This document shows positions 54,300-63,209 of a stretch of DNA of 64,000 nucleotides, piece after piece. The notes beneath the pieces were generated by a model. That model was not told where the DNA came from and ran no database searches. It saw only the letters and a program-made list of their open reading frames with translations. The position numbers were made by a program, and so were the translations under genes. The stretch's first letter is position 1; each line of letters starts with the position of its first letter. Origin of the DNA: Cyclobacterium marinum DSM 745 (GTDB lineage: Bacteria; Bacteroidota; Bacteroidia; Cytophagales; Cyclobacteriaceae); NCBI RefSeq assembly GCF_000222485.1, contig NC_015914.1:4942001-5006000 (forward strand). Direction: 5' to 3'.

Positions 54300-55733
54300 A
54301 TGTTGCAAGACCCTTTAATTATTCTAGTCATAGGGATGCTTATCGTAATTGGTGGCATCATATTCGGGAAATTAAACCCTTTTATTGCGCTAATTGTGGC
54401 TGCATTGGTGGTGGCTTGGTTGACTCCATCAGTAGCTATTGTGGACTTTGCTTTAAGCAAAGGACAATCTGAAACAGCCGCTCAGGCTTTGGCGAATACC
54501 TCTATTGGCGAACGAATCGCTGCGGCTTTTGGAAGTACCGTGGGGAAAATAGGTATTTTAATCGCTATGGCGGCCATTATTGGTAAGGCCATGTTAATGA
54601 GTGGTGCTGCAGAACGGATCGTTAGGTCTATTTTAGGGTTGACAGGTGAGAAAAATGCTCCACTGGCATTTTTGAGTGGTAGTTTTTTCTTGGGAATACC
54701 TGTTTTCTTTGATACGGTATTTTACCTTATGATACCTTTGGCCAAAGCCATGGCCATGCGATTGAAGCAGAGTTATTTACTCCTCGTATTGTGCATCACT
54801 GCTGGAGCAGCTATGGCCAATTCATTGGTTCCTCCGACACCCGGACCTCTATTTCTAATTGCCGAAATGGATATTCCCATAGGCATGATGATGGTAGGAG
54901 GTTTTTTAGTAGGCTCTGTGACTATTATTGTAGGCTATTTCTTTGCGGTGTGGGTCAATAAAAGAAACCCAATTCCATTACGAGAATCCCTTGATGCTCC
55001 ATTGAGTGAAATTGAAGCACTGGCCAATAAAGATGCTGCCCAACTGCCATCATTAGGAATCTCTTTATCTCCTATACTGGTGCCTTTAGTGTTGATTACA
55101 GGAAGTGCTACAGTTCATACTTTTATGGATATAGACAGTACAATGAATAGCAATAAATTGCTCCTTTTGCTTCAGTTTTTCGGAGAAAAAAATATGGCCT
55201 TGATCATGGGGGCTTTGGCGGCATTATTGACGCTCTTTATTCAGAAAAAGAAAACAAATGATGGGATCAAGGGGGCTGTTCAGTCTGCTCTAACCAGTGG
55301 TGGAGTAATTATATTGATAACCGCAGCAGGAGGTGCTTTTGGCGCCATGTTGCAACAAACTGGGATAAGTTTAAGAATTGCAGAGCTTACATCCGGCTAT
55401 CAGATGGCACTAATACCCTTGGCTTTCTTTATTACAGCATTGGTGAGAACTGCCCAAGGCTCAGCTACTGTGGCAATGATCACTGCATCCGGGATTTTAT
55501 CAGGCATGTCAACCACCGGTTTGGATTTTCATCATCTATACTTGGGTTTGGCCATAGCATGTGGATCCAAATTGGTTCCATGGATGAATGATAGCGGATT
55601 TTGGATTGTATGTAAAATGAGTAATCTAACTGAGAAAGAAGCCTTAAGGACTTTTTCTCCTTTGCTTACCATTATGGGAATTGTTGGATTAATAACCATT
55701 ATGATAGCCGCGAAAATATTTCCTTTAGTTTAA
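54300..55733 (+). CDS. GntP-family sugar-acid permease
   Basis: The 477-residue polytopic inner-membrane transporter of the gluconate:H+ symporter family has about 12 hydrophobic segments spread along the sequence. Family-typical motifs are PFIALIVAALVVAWLTP, LGIPVFFDTVFYLMIPLAKAMA, ANSLVPPTPGPLFLIAEM and ALVRTAQGSATVAMITASGI. It would bring a sugar acid (gluconate, glucarate or a keto-deoxy acid) from periplasm to cytoplasm. It lies 4 bp after the aldolase gene and 20 bp before the UxuA-like gene, clearly in one transcription unit. Confidence 0.92.
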   Translation: MLQDPLIILVIGMLIVIGGIIFGKLNPFIALIVAALVVAWLTPSVAIVDFALSKGQSETAAQALANTSIGERIAAAFGSTVGKIGILIAMAAIIGKAMLMSGAAERIVRSILGLTGEKNAPLAFLSGSFFLGIPVFFDTVFYLMIPLAKAMAMRLKQSYLLLVLCITAGAAMANSLVPPTPGPLFLIAEMDIPIGMMMVGGFLVGSVTIIVGYFFAVWVNKRNPIPLRESLDAPLSEIEALANKDAAQLPSLGISLSPILVPLVLITGSATVHTFMDIDSTMNSNKLLLLLQFFGEKNMALIMGALAALLTLFIQKKKTNDGIKGAVQSALTSGGVIILITAAGGAFGAMLQQTGISLRIAELTSGYQMALIPLAFFITALVRTAQGSATVAMITASGILSGMSTTGLDFHHLYLGLAIACGSKLVPWMNDSGFWIVCKMSNLTEKEALRTFSPLLTIMGIVGLITIMIAAKIFPLV

Positions 55734-55753
55734 AATAGTTAACCCAAAGTAAT

Positions 55754-56914
55754 ATGAAAGATATATTAAAAATTTTACAGAGGAGGAGGTTTATGAAGCT
55801 GTTTGCTTCAGGTACCGCCGGTGCACTTACTACGGCAAGTGTAGCATTAGGGGCCGACAGGTCTACATTGAAACCTACCAACCAAAAGGCTAAAAAGGTT
55901 TTAATGAAAGTAGGTTGCCAGTCCGGCGGAACCTCAGAAGAAAATCTGGCTTTTAAAGCCAGACATGGTGTTTATAACATGGACGGAGGCATGCCAAAAT
56001 TTATTCCGGGAAAAGGCTGGGACTTAGAGGATAGCTTGAGAAAGAGGGATGCTTGTGAGAAATATGGTATCAGTCTTGATGCTTACCATCTTCCCCTTAC
56101 ATCTGCTGGAATTGACCGTGTGGTTGTTCCTAACATCATGCTAGGTAAAGCCCCAGAGAGAGATAAAGAAATTGAGATGATTCAGCAAATGATTCAAGTT
56201 TCAGCCAAAACCGGTGTGAAATTATTGAATTATAATACCACCATTTTGCCTGTATTAAGAACTGGAAGAACGATTGATCCCAATAGAGGAAATGCTTCTT
56301 ACAGTACCTGGAATTATGAAGAAGCTCTAAAAAGGGAGCAACCATTGACCGTAGCGGGGAATGTGGATGCTGATGAAATTTTTGAACGGATAAAATACAT
56401 GCTGGATAGAATAATTCCTGTGGCAGAGGAATACAAGGTGCAGTTAGGTAACCATATTGCCGATCCCCCGGTACCTGATCAATATAAGGGAATAATGCGA
56501 TGGAATAGTCCTGAAGTTTTTGAGGGAATGAAGAGGTTTGCTAAATTGTCGGACAGTCCCTATCATGGATTTAATTTTTGTATTGGGTCTATTGCAGAGG
56601 GGCTCCGAGATCCTAAAAATGATATTTTCCCCATAATCGAATATTTTGGCAAGCAAAAGCAAATATTTAATGTACACCTTAGAAATATTAAAGGCAATTA
56701 TAACAATTTCCAAGAAGTATTTCCGGACAATGGAGAGATGAACTTTTTCCATGTTATGCGTGCATTGCGAGAAGTGGAATTTGATGGGATGGTAATGCCC
56801 GATCATGTCCCGAAACACGATGCAGAGGGGTCGAGTGCTCAAGCTTTTGCCTTCGCTTATGGACATATTATAGGTATTCTTCAGGCTTTAAAGGACGAAG
56901 CTGACAATGGTTGA
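55754..56914 (+). CDS. Tat-type UxuA-like (mannonate dehydratase) TIM-barrel protein
   Basis: The 386-residue product has a twin-arginine leader (QRRRFMKLFASGTAGALTTASVA) and a TIM-barrel related to D-mannonate dehydratase. Visible elements are LGNHIADPPVP (His near 230), FNFCIGS with Cys (about 273-279), VHLRNIKG (His about 308) and MPDHVPKHD (Asp/His near 348), matching the metal-binding pattern of UxuA. UxuA itself is cytoplasmic; export would place a dehydration step in the periplasm. It lies inside the aldarate operon between gntP and garR. The substrate could be mannonate or another aldonate/aldarate. Confidence 0.8.
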   Translation: MKDILKILQRRRFMKLFASGTAGALTTASVALGADRSTLKPTNQKAKKVLMKVGCQSGGTSEENLAFKARHGVYNMDGGMPKFIPGKGWDLEDSLRKRDACEKYGISLDAYHLPLTSAGIDRVVVPNIMLGKAPERDKEIEMIQQMIQVSAKTGVKLLNYNTTILPVLRTGRTIDPNRGNASYSTWNYEEALKREQPLTVAGNVDADEIFERIKYMLDRIIPVAEEYKVQLGNHIADPPVPDQYKGIMRWNSPEVFEGMKRFAKLSDSPYHGFNFCIGSIAEGLRDPKNDIFPIIEYFGKQKQIFNVHLRNIKGNYNNFQEVFPDNGEMNFFHVMRALREVEFDGMVMPDHVPKHDAEGSSAQAFAFAYGHIIGILQALKDEADNG

Positions 56915-56975
56915 TTTACAGATGACTATCAATAAAAATTAATAAGTGACCAATAAAAATAAAAACGCAACTATT

Positions 56976-57851
56976 ATGAAAAAAGTAGGATTTATAGGAT
57001 TAGGAATTATGGGGAAGCCCATGGCCATCAACTTAATTGATGCAGGATATGATTTAATTGTATTAGACAGCAACAAAGCAGCGGATGATTTAACTCAAAA
57101 AGGGGCAAAGGCCTATTCCAGTTGCAAAGAAGTGGCTGAAAATTCAGAGATTATTATCACCATGCTTCCTGATTCTCCTGAAGTAAATGAAGTTGTTTTT
57201 GGAGAAGGAGGGGTATTGGAAGGTATCCAATCAGGTGCTGTTTTTATAGATATGTCTACCATTGCCCCATCCACGGCTAGAGAAGTTGCGGAGGCCATGC
57301 TAAAAAAAGGAGTGGATGCTTTAGATGCTCCTGTTTCAGGTGGGCAAGTTGGTGCAGAACAAGGGAATCTATCAATTATGGTAGGAGGAAAGCAGGCCGC
57401 TTTTGATACTGCCAAGCCTTTATTTGAGGTAATGGGAAAAAGTGCAGTGTTGATTGGTGATGCCGGAGCAGGACAAATGACCAAAGCTTGCAATCAAATG
57501 ATTGTGGGGATGACTATTCAGGCGGTGGCTGAATCTTTTACTTTGGCCAAAAAAGCTGGGGTTGATCTGGAAAAGATGAGAGAAGCATTGTTAGGAGGCT
57601 TTGCTCAGAGTCGAATTCTGGACTTACATGGCCAAAGAATAATTGATCGAAATTTTGAGCCTGGTTTTAAGATCAAATTGCATCGAAAAGACATGAACAT
57701 CGCTTTAATGGCCGGCAAAGAATTTAAAGTGCCTTTGTATGGCTTAGCTCTTGTTGCTAGCCATATGGATGCTGTTTTGGCAGCGGGAATGGATGAAAAA
57801 GACCACAGCGCTTTGGCTCTGCTAATGGAAAAATTATCCAATGTAGACTAA
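56976..57851 (+). CDS. garR: Tartronate semialdehyde (2-hydroxy-3-oxopropionate) reductase-like
   Basis: The NAD(P)-dependent beta-hydroxyacid dehydrogenase of about 291 residues has an N-terminal Rossmann site VGFIGLGIMGKPMAINL, the substrate motif DAPVSGGQVGAEQGNLSIMVGG, and the catalytic helix GAGQMTKACNQMIVGM with the invariant Lys, then KKDMN-type KLHRKDMNIAL. GarR/GlxR reduces tartronate semialdehyde, the GarL product, to D-glycerate. The longer frame opens at 56946, but MKKVGFIG at 56976 is the true-looking start. Confidence 0.86.
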   Translation: MKKVGFIGLGIMGKPMAINLIDAGYDLIVLDSNKAADDLTQKGAKAYSSCKEVAENSEIIITMLPDSPEVNEVVFGEGGVLEGIQSGAVFIDMSTIAPSTAREVAEAMLKKGVDALDAPVSGGQVGAEQGNLSIMVGGKQAAFDTAKPLFEVMGKSAVLIGDAGAGQMTKACNQMIVGMTIQAVAESFTLAKKAGVDLEKMREALLGGFAQSRILDLHGQRIIDRNFEPGFKIKLHRKDMNIALMAGKEFKVPLYGLALVASHMDAVLAAGMDEKDHSALALLMEKLSNVD

Positions 57852-57868
57852 ATCCTAAAGCCCAAATT

Positions 57869-59182
57869 ATGAACAATATTCTTTCAGGTAGGGGGCCGAT
57901 TATTAAAGATATGATTATTACCCCTATTGCTATTAAAGATCCCCCATTACTCAACGCTGCAGGATTACATGCTCCTTATGCTTTGCGAACAATTGTTGAG
58001 TTGGTTACTGAGGATGGAATTGTTGGAATAAGTGAAATTCCCGGAAATGATGCCATCAATGATTCCCTAGCAGAAGCAGCTCAATTAATTATCGGAAAAG
58101 ATGTATACCAACTTAACCATTTGCAAGCCTCAATAAATGCTTATTTCGGTACAGATACGAGTAAGGATCGGGGAGATGCACCTTGGGATCAAAGAAAGCT
58201 AGTACATGTTTTTTCGGCCTTGGAAGTGGCCTGTCTAGATATTATTGGAAAGGTAGTAAACCGCCCAATTGTAGACCTTTTGGGTGGCAAAATGCGTGAT
58301 GCTGTTCCATTTGCGGCTTACCTATTTTATAAATATGAGGGTGCAGGAGGTTCACTTGGTTTTGGTACCGATCACAAGGCCACCGGTTGGGATGCTGCCA
58401 GGCAGAAAGCAGCCATAAACCCTGAGGGAATCGTTGCCCAAGCCCATGCCATGTGTAAACACTATGGGTTCCAATCTATTAAATTAAAAGGTGGGGCCTT
58501 TCCTCCGGACCAGGAAGTAGCTGCCATGTTTGCTTTGCATGAAGCATTCGGCGATAAAATGCCATTGAGGTTTGATCCCAATGCCATATGGAAACCGGAA
58601 ACTGCCTTGAAGTATGGTAAAAAAATGGAACCTATTCTAGAATATTTAGAAGATCCTGTACGTAGCCAAGAAGAAATGGCCAAGTTAAGGAATGCCATTG
58701 AAACCCCTCTTGCTACGAATATGTGTACAACTTCATTTGATGAAATTCCTGCAAGTATTCGCTTGGGAGCTGAAGATATCATATTGAGTGATCACCATTT
58801 TTGGGGAGGCTTAAAAGCTTCTATGGAATTGGCCAAGCTTTGCACCACTTTTGGCAGGAAGCTTTCCATGCATTCCAATAGTCACTTGGGGATATCCTTG
58901 GCTGCCATGGTGCATTTAGGTGCAGCACTTCCGGAAGTCCCCTATGCCTTAGATACCCATTATCCATGGCAATCTGAAGAAGTTATTGTAGGAGGGAGTA
59001 TTCCCTTTGTCAATGGCTCAGTTGAAGTGCCTACAGGAGCCGGACTTGGGGTGGAACTTGATCGACAAGCTTTAGAAAAGCTTCACCAACAGTACCTTCG
59101 ATCAGGGCTGTCCAAAAGGGACGATCAAATTGAAATGCAAAAGGTTCATCCGGATTGGACTTTTCAAAAAGTCCGTTGGTAA
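57869..59182 (+). CDS. gudD: D-glucarate dehydratase (enolase superfamily)
   Basis: The 437-residue enzyme would dehydrate D-glucarate (and L-idarate) to 5-keto-4-deoxy-D-glucarate, the GarL substrate. Family landmarks: GISEIPGNDAINDSL, the catalytic lysine pair SIKLKGG (Lys-x-Lys), the metal-binding LRFDPNAIW and YLEDPVRSQEE, DIILSDHHFWGGLKAS (Asp of the His-Asp dyad) and LSMHSNSHLGIS (catalytic His). Length and the VHPDWTFQKVRW tail are normal for GudD. No signal peptide is present, so it acts in the cytoplasm. It starts 18 bp after garR; a hairpin follows at 59196. Confidence 0.9.
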   Translation: MNNILSGRGPIIKDMIITPIAIKDPPLLNAAGLHAPYALRTIVELVTEDGIVGISEIPGNDAINDSLAEAAQLIIGKDVYQLNHLQASINAYFGTDTSKDRGDAPWDQRKLVHVFSALEVACLDIIGKVVNRPIVDLLGGKMRDAVPFAAYLFYKYEGAGGSLGFGTDHKATGWDAARQKAAINPEGIVAQAHAMCKHYGFQSIKLKGGAFPPDQEVAAMFALHEAFGDKMPLRFDPNAIWKPETALKYGKKMEPILEYLEDPVRSQEEMAKLRNAIETPLATNMCTTSFDEIPASIRLGAEDIILSDHHFWGGLKASMELAKLCTTFGRKLSMHSNSHLGISLAAMVHLGAALPEVPYALDTHYPWQSEEVIVGGSIPFVNGSVEVPTGAGLGVELDRQALEKLHQQYLRSGLSKRDDQIEMQKVHPDWTFQKVRW

Positions 59183-59195
59183 GTTATCATTGAAA

Positions 59196-59221
59196 AACCC
59201 ATCTCACCAAAGAGATGGGTT
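59196..59221 (+). terminator. Hairpin after gudD
   Basis: AACCCATCTC and GAGATGGGTT form a perfect 10-bp stem with a 6-nt loop, followed by AATATTATTGTTTT. It is a probable terminator or partial terminator between the cytoplasmic aldarate genes and the exported enzymes that follow. Confidence 0.65.
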
Positions 59222-59253
59222 AATATTATTGTTTTACTTTAAACCCGGTGTAC

Positions 59254-60195
59254 ATGAGAAAGTGCAGGACAATAGCCCTAGTATTTTTAATTTCTTTTCT
59301 AATCAATTTGCCTGGATTTGGGCAGCAAATTAGTAAAGAAGAGTTGTTATTTCTTACACCAAATTGGACTGGAGAAAGATTTGAAGATGGTCGCCCAAAA
59401 GTTGCCGATGAAATTTTAGATAGAATGAAGGAGGTAACACATGAAGAAGCATGGGCAGTCTTAAAGAATGAAGGGTATAAATACCAATATGCAGAAAACT
59501 GGGAAACCATTCATTCAGATAGGGTTTTGGTTGGAAGGGCTTTGACAGCCACCTTTATGCCCGGGAGACCTGATATTCACGATGCCATTGATAAAAGAGG
59601 AAAGGCTGAAGGGAAAAGAGGCCAAAATAGTTGGCCTGTAGATCTATTAATGCCCCGAGATGTTTACGTGGCAAACCAATTTGGGCTTCATATAGGTGGC
59701 CCAACAATAGGAGATAATGTTGGCAATGCCATTTATGCCAAATCCGGTAATGGAATTGTATATGATGGGGCTGTAAGAGATATCAATGGTTTAAAAGCCA
59801 TTGATGGTTTTGTTTCATTCTTTTCCAGTTATCACCCTTCACATCACAATCAAGCCGGAGACTTGAATACCATGTTAATTGGAATTAATCAACCTACCCA
59901 AATTAGACAGGTAACTGTAATGGCGGGCGACGTAGTTTTAGGTAGGGATGGGGCAGTTACTTTTATACCACCTCATTTGGCAGAAAAGGTAGTGATTACT
60001 TCAGAAGTGGTTCGGCTGAGGGATATGTTTGGGCACAGTAGGCTTAGGGAAGGAGTCTATACTGCAGGACAAATTGATACCCGATGGTCTCCTGAAATTG
60101 AAAAAGATTTTTCACAATGGCTCAATAATCATAAAAATGATTTGCCCATACCCAAAGAACAAATCGAAGAAATATTGAGGGAAAGAACCTGGTAA
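59254..60195 (+). CDS. Sec-exported RraA-family protein (copy 1)
   Basis: The product has about 313 residues: a signal peptide ending LPGFGQ, a short N-terminal block (LTPNWTGERFEDGRPKVADE) and an RraA-like domain. GDNVGNAIYAKSGNGIVYDGAVRDINGL carries the G-D-N...R-D metal/substrate motif of HMG/CHA aldolases and regulators of RNase E. Members of the family without the RNase E role are aldolases or decarboxylases of keto acids. The domain here is exported, so an RNA role is unlikely. ATG 59254 is preferred to the in-frame GTG at 59248. A paralog lies at 63210. Confidence 0.82.
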   Translation: MRKCRTIALVFLISFLINLPGFGQQISKEELLFLTPNWTGERFEDGRPKVADEILDRMKEVTHEEAWAVLKNEGYKYQYAENWETIHSDRVLVGRALTATFMPGRPDIHDAIDKRGKAEGKRGQNSWPVDLLMPRDVYVANQFGLHIGGPTIGDNVGNAIYAKSGNGIVYDGAVRDINGLKAIDGFVSFFSSYHPSHHNQAGDLNTMLIGINQPTQIRQVTVMAGDVVLGRDGAVTFIPPHLAEKVVITSEVVRLRDMFGHSRLREGVYTAGQIDTRWSPEIEKDFSQWLNNHKNDLPIPKEQIEEILRERTW

Positions 60196-60323
60196 TTCTA
60201 AAAGTTTAAATATCTAATTCGTTGAAAAATAGTTTGATATATTATTTCATGTAATAAAAATTGAACGGTATTTAATGAAATTGACCTTATTTCAATAGAT
60301 TGATTTAACCCAAATAACCTATC

Positions 60324-61601
60324 ATGAACAATAATCTAAAAAGAAGATCATTTTTGTCTAAAGCTGCCTTGACAGGAGTGACAGGAGCAGCATTTTTATC
60401 CGGTTACGGATCCTCTCTTTCTGCCGCAGTAGAAAAAATGCCCTCTTATTCCAATCCTTCAGATTTAAAAATTACAGATGTGAAATGTGGCTATGTAAGG
60501 GGAGCTTTATATGTAAAGATTTATACCAACCAAGATATTTTTGGCTGTGGTGAGGCCGTTGATGCCATCCATGGCACCTATCACTTGGTAAAAAGACTCG
60601 GTAGGCAAATCAAAGGAGAAAGTCCACTAAACCCCAACCGGCTTGCTGAGCAGTTAAGAAAGGGGGCATTTTTCGGGGGTGCGCAATCGGGAGTATTTGT
60701 TGCAGTGCTAACGGCCATAGAAACTGCTCTTTGGGACATTACAGGGAAGGTATTTGGTGTTCCGGTTTACCAATTATTAGGAGGTAAGTTCCGAGATAAA
60801 ATCCGGGTGTACTGCGATACAGCATTGTACACATCCAGAAACCCGAGCCCTCAAGATTATGCGCAAGCTGCTAGGGGAGCGGTGGATAGAGGTTATACAG
60901 CGGTTAAGTTTGACGTAGATGATGGGAGAGATCCCAATAAGTATGATCGATTCAATTGGACAGCTAGTCCGGCAGAAATTGACCGGATGTATGCTGCTAT
61001 AGCTGCTGTAAGAGCAGAAGTTGGAAAAGACGTAGATATCTGTGTAGATATGCATGGTCGGTATGATTATATCACAGGGGTAAAAATGGCTCGCATGTAT
61101 GAAGACTTAGACCTAATGTGGCTTGAAGAACCCATTCCTGCTGATAACCCAAAACTCTACCAAAAGCTTACCCAACAAACAAGTACTCCAATTTGTACAG
61201 GAGAAAATGTTTATTTGGCCTATGGCTTTGTCAATCTTTTAAGTGAGGGTGGGGCTGACATTATCATGCCAGACATTCAGAAAGCCGGAGGGCTTGGTGA
61301 GGCACAAAGGATAGCCAATCTTTCCAATTTGTATTATGTTCCTTTTAGTCCACATATGGTTGCTTCATTTTTAGGAGCCATGGCTTCCTGTCATGTTTGT
61401 GCTTCTGTGCCGAATTTTCAAATCATGGAATGGCAAATTTATATGGACACAGATCAGATGTGGCAAGACATCGTGACTTATGATGGAGAAAGAACGGTAG
61501 ACGGTTTTATAAACCTATCAGAAAAACCCGGGATAGGGGTGGAAATTAATGAAGAAGGTATGAAAAAATACGCAGTGAAGGATATTCCTTTTTTTGAATA
61601 A
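60324..61601 (+). CDS. Tat-type enolase-superfamily sugar-acid dehydratase/racemase (copy 1)
   Basis: The 425-residue product has a twin-arginine leader (KRRSFLSKAALTGVTGAAFL) and a mandelate-racemase/muconate-lactonising-type fold: N-terminal capping domain (about 45-160), barrel with AVKFDVDDG (Lys-x-Asp in place of Lys-x-Lys), ICVDMHGRYD (metal Asp), MWLEEPIP (Glu), PICTGENVY (Glu) and SPHMVASF (His). Sugar-acid dehydratases such as galactonate or related enzymes are the nearest functional types I can name. The precise substrate is unknown. The next gene starts 16 bp later. Confidence 0.82.
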   Translation: MNNNLKRRSFLSKAALTGVTGAAFLSGYGSSLSAAVEKMPSYSNPSDLKITDVKCGYVRGALYVKIYTNQDIFGCGEAVDAIHGTYHLVKRLGRQIKGESPLNPNRLAEQLRKGAFFGGAQSGVFVAVLTAIETALWDITGKVFGVPVYQLLGGKFRDKIRVYCDTALYTSRNPSPQDYAQAARGAVDRGYTAVKFDVDDGRDPNKYDRFNWTASPAEIDRMYAAIAAVRAEVGKDVDICVDMHGRYDYITGVKMARMYEDLDLMWLEEPIPADNPKLYQKLTQQTSTPICTGENVYLAYGFVNLLSEGGADIIMPDIQKAGGLGEAQRIANLSNLYYVPFSPHMVASFLGAMASCHVCASVPNFQIMEWQIYMDTDQMWQDIVTYDGERTVDGFINLSEKPGIGVEINEEGMKKYAVKDIPFFE

Positions 61602-61617
61602 TTAAATATTAAATACC

Positions 61618-63105
61618 ATGACAATGAAACCTAAAAACAACCCAAAATTCAAACATCTTTTTGACCTCGCGGAAAAAGTAGGAAAAGATGTTAAAAAGCA
61701 TCAGACTAACAACTTTGTGAAGGAAAATATTCCTGAACGAAGATCATTTCTTCAAAAGGCGGCCCTGGGAGGGCTGGGGTTAGGCGCATTTATGTCAATG
61801 CCTATTGAAGATACTTTAGCTCATTCAATGCAGCATGTCAATAGGAATTCTAATCCATCAGACTTAAGGATTACAGATTTAAGGATTGCAGAAGTGGCCA
61901 ATGCACCAATGAGATGTCCTATCATCAGAATCGATACCAATCAGGGGATTTATGGTTTGGGCGAAGTTAGAGATGGGGCGAGTGCGAGATATGCTCTTGT
62001 TTTGAAAAGTAGAATTCTTGGAGAGAATCCATGCCAAGTAGAACGATTATTTAAAAAAATTAAACTTTTTGGAAACCATGCCAGACAAGCCGGAGGTGTT
62101 TGTGGCATAGAAATGGCCTTATGGGATTTGGCAGGTAAAGCTTATAATGTACCTATCTATCAAATGTTGGGTGGAAAATATCGAGATTCTATTCGGCTAT
62201 ATTCCGATACTACCAAGTCCAATGATCCTGAAGTATTTGCAGATAGGTTGAAAGCCCGCAAAGACAAAGGCTATACCTTTCTTAAAATGGATTTTGGTGT
62301 GGAGATGGTAAAAGACAATGAGGGATCTGTTGTCAATACCAGGGCCTTTGAAAAAGGCAAATCTTGGGATTCAGAATATGGAAGCTATGGTAGAACCGGA
62401 CACCCTTTTACAGGAGTTCAAATAACAGATAAAGGGATTGCTGAAATGGTCGAATATGTTGCGGCAGTTAGAAATAAGGTTGGCTATGATATCCCCTTAG
62501 CAGCAGATCATTTTGGTCATTTTGATTATAAGGAATGTATCAGGTTGGGAGAGGCATTGGAGCCATATCGTTTGGCTTGGCTTGAAGACATGGTACCTTG
62601 GTTTTATACTGAAAAATGGAAACAGATAACGGATGCCATTAAAACGCCAACTTTGACAGGGGAAGATATTTTTCTTAAAGAAGAGTTTATTAAGTTGATT
62701 GATGCACGAGCCATAGATATGATCCAACCTGATTTGGCCTCTTCCGGAGGAATTTTGGAAACCAAAAAAATTGGAGATTATGCAGAAGAAAAAGGAATTC
62801 CGATGGCCATGCATTTTGCCGGAACTCCCGTTTCCTTTATGGCCAATATTCATTGTGCAGCAGCCACTGAAAACTTCATTTCTCTGGAACACCATTCTGT
62901 AGATATTCCATGGTGGGAGGATCTGGTGAAAGATATACCCAAACCACTCGTCACAGATGGCTTTGCTAAAGTGCCGGAAGGTCCCGGTTTGGGAATTGAC
63001 TTAAATGAGGATGTGATAAAAGAGCACTTACAGGATGGTACTGAGTACTTTGCACCTACAGAAGAATGGAATACTGATCGTTCAAATGACAGGTGGTGGA
63101 GTTAA
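61618..63105 (+). CDS. Tat-type enolase-superfamily sugar-acid dehydratase/racemase (copy 2)
   Basis: The 495-residue protein is related to the preceding one but with an N-terminal extension of about 40 residues before the twin-arginine segment (ERRSFLQKAALGGLGLGAFMSM). The barrel shows TFLKMDFG (Lys-x-Asp), PLAADHFGHFD (metal Asp), LAWLEDMVPW (Glu), LTGEDIF (Glu) and MHFAGTPVSF (His). The long N-terminal tail is unusual for a Tat substrate; Met at 61624 or a later start is possible. It forms an operon-like pair with the previous gene and is followed by a second RraA-like gene. Confidence 0.8.
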   Translation: MTMKPKNNPKFKHLFDLAEKVGKDVKKHQTNNFVKENIPERRSFLQKAALGGLGLGAFMSMPIEDTLAHSMQHVNRNSNPSDLRITDLRIAEVANAPMRCPIIRIDTNQGIYGLGEVRDGASARYALVLKSRILGENPCQVERLFKKIKLFGNHARQAGGVCGIEMALWDLAGKAYNVPIYQMLGGKYRDSIRLYSDTTKSNDPEVFADRLKARKDKGYTFLKMDFGVEMVKDNEGSVVNTRAFEKGKSWDSEYGSYGRTGHPFTGVQITDKGIAEMVEYVAAVRNKVGYDIPLAADHFGHFDYKECIRLGEALEPYRLAWLEDMVPWFYTEKWKQITDAIKTPTLTGEDIFLKEEFIKLIDARAIDMIQPDLASSGGILETKKIGDYAEEKGIPMAMHFAGTPVSFMANIHCAAATENFISLEHHSVDIPWWEDLVKDIPKPLVTDGFAKVPEGPGLGIDLNEDVIKEHLQDGTEYFAPTEEWNTDRSNDRWWS

Positions 63106-63209
63106 TAAAACCCTATACTAAATTGATGGTAATTAATTTAGATGAAAGGGAGGTTGTTTTATTACATACTTTTAAGGAAATTCACGTTTAATTAGTAAAA
63201 AAATAGAAA

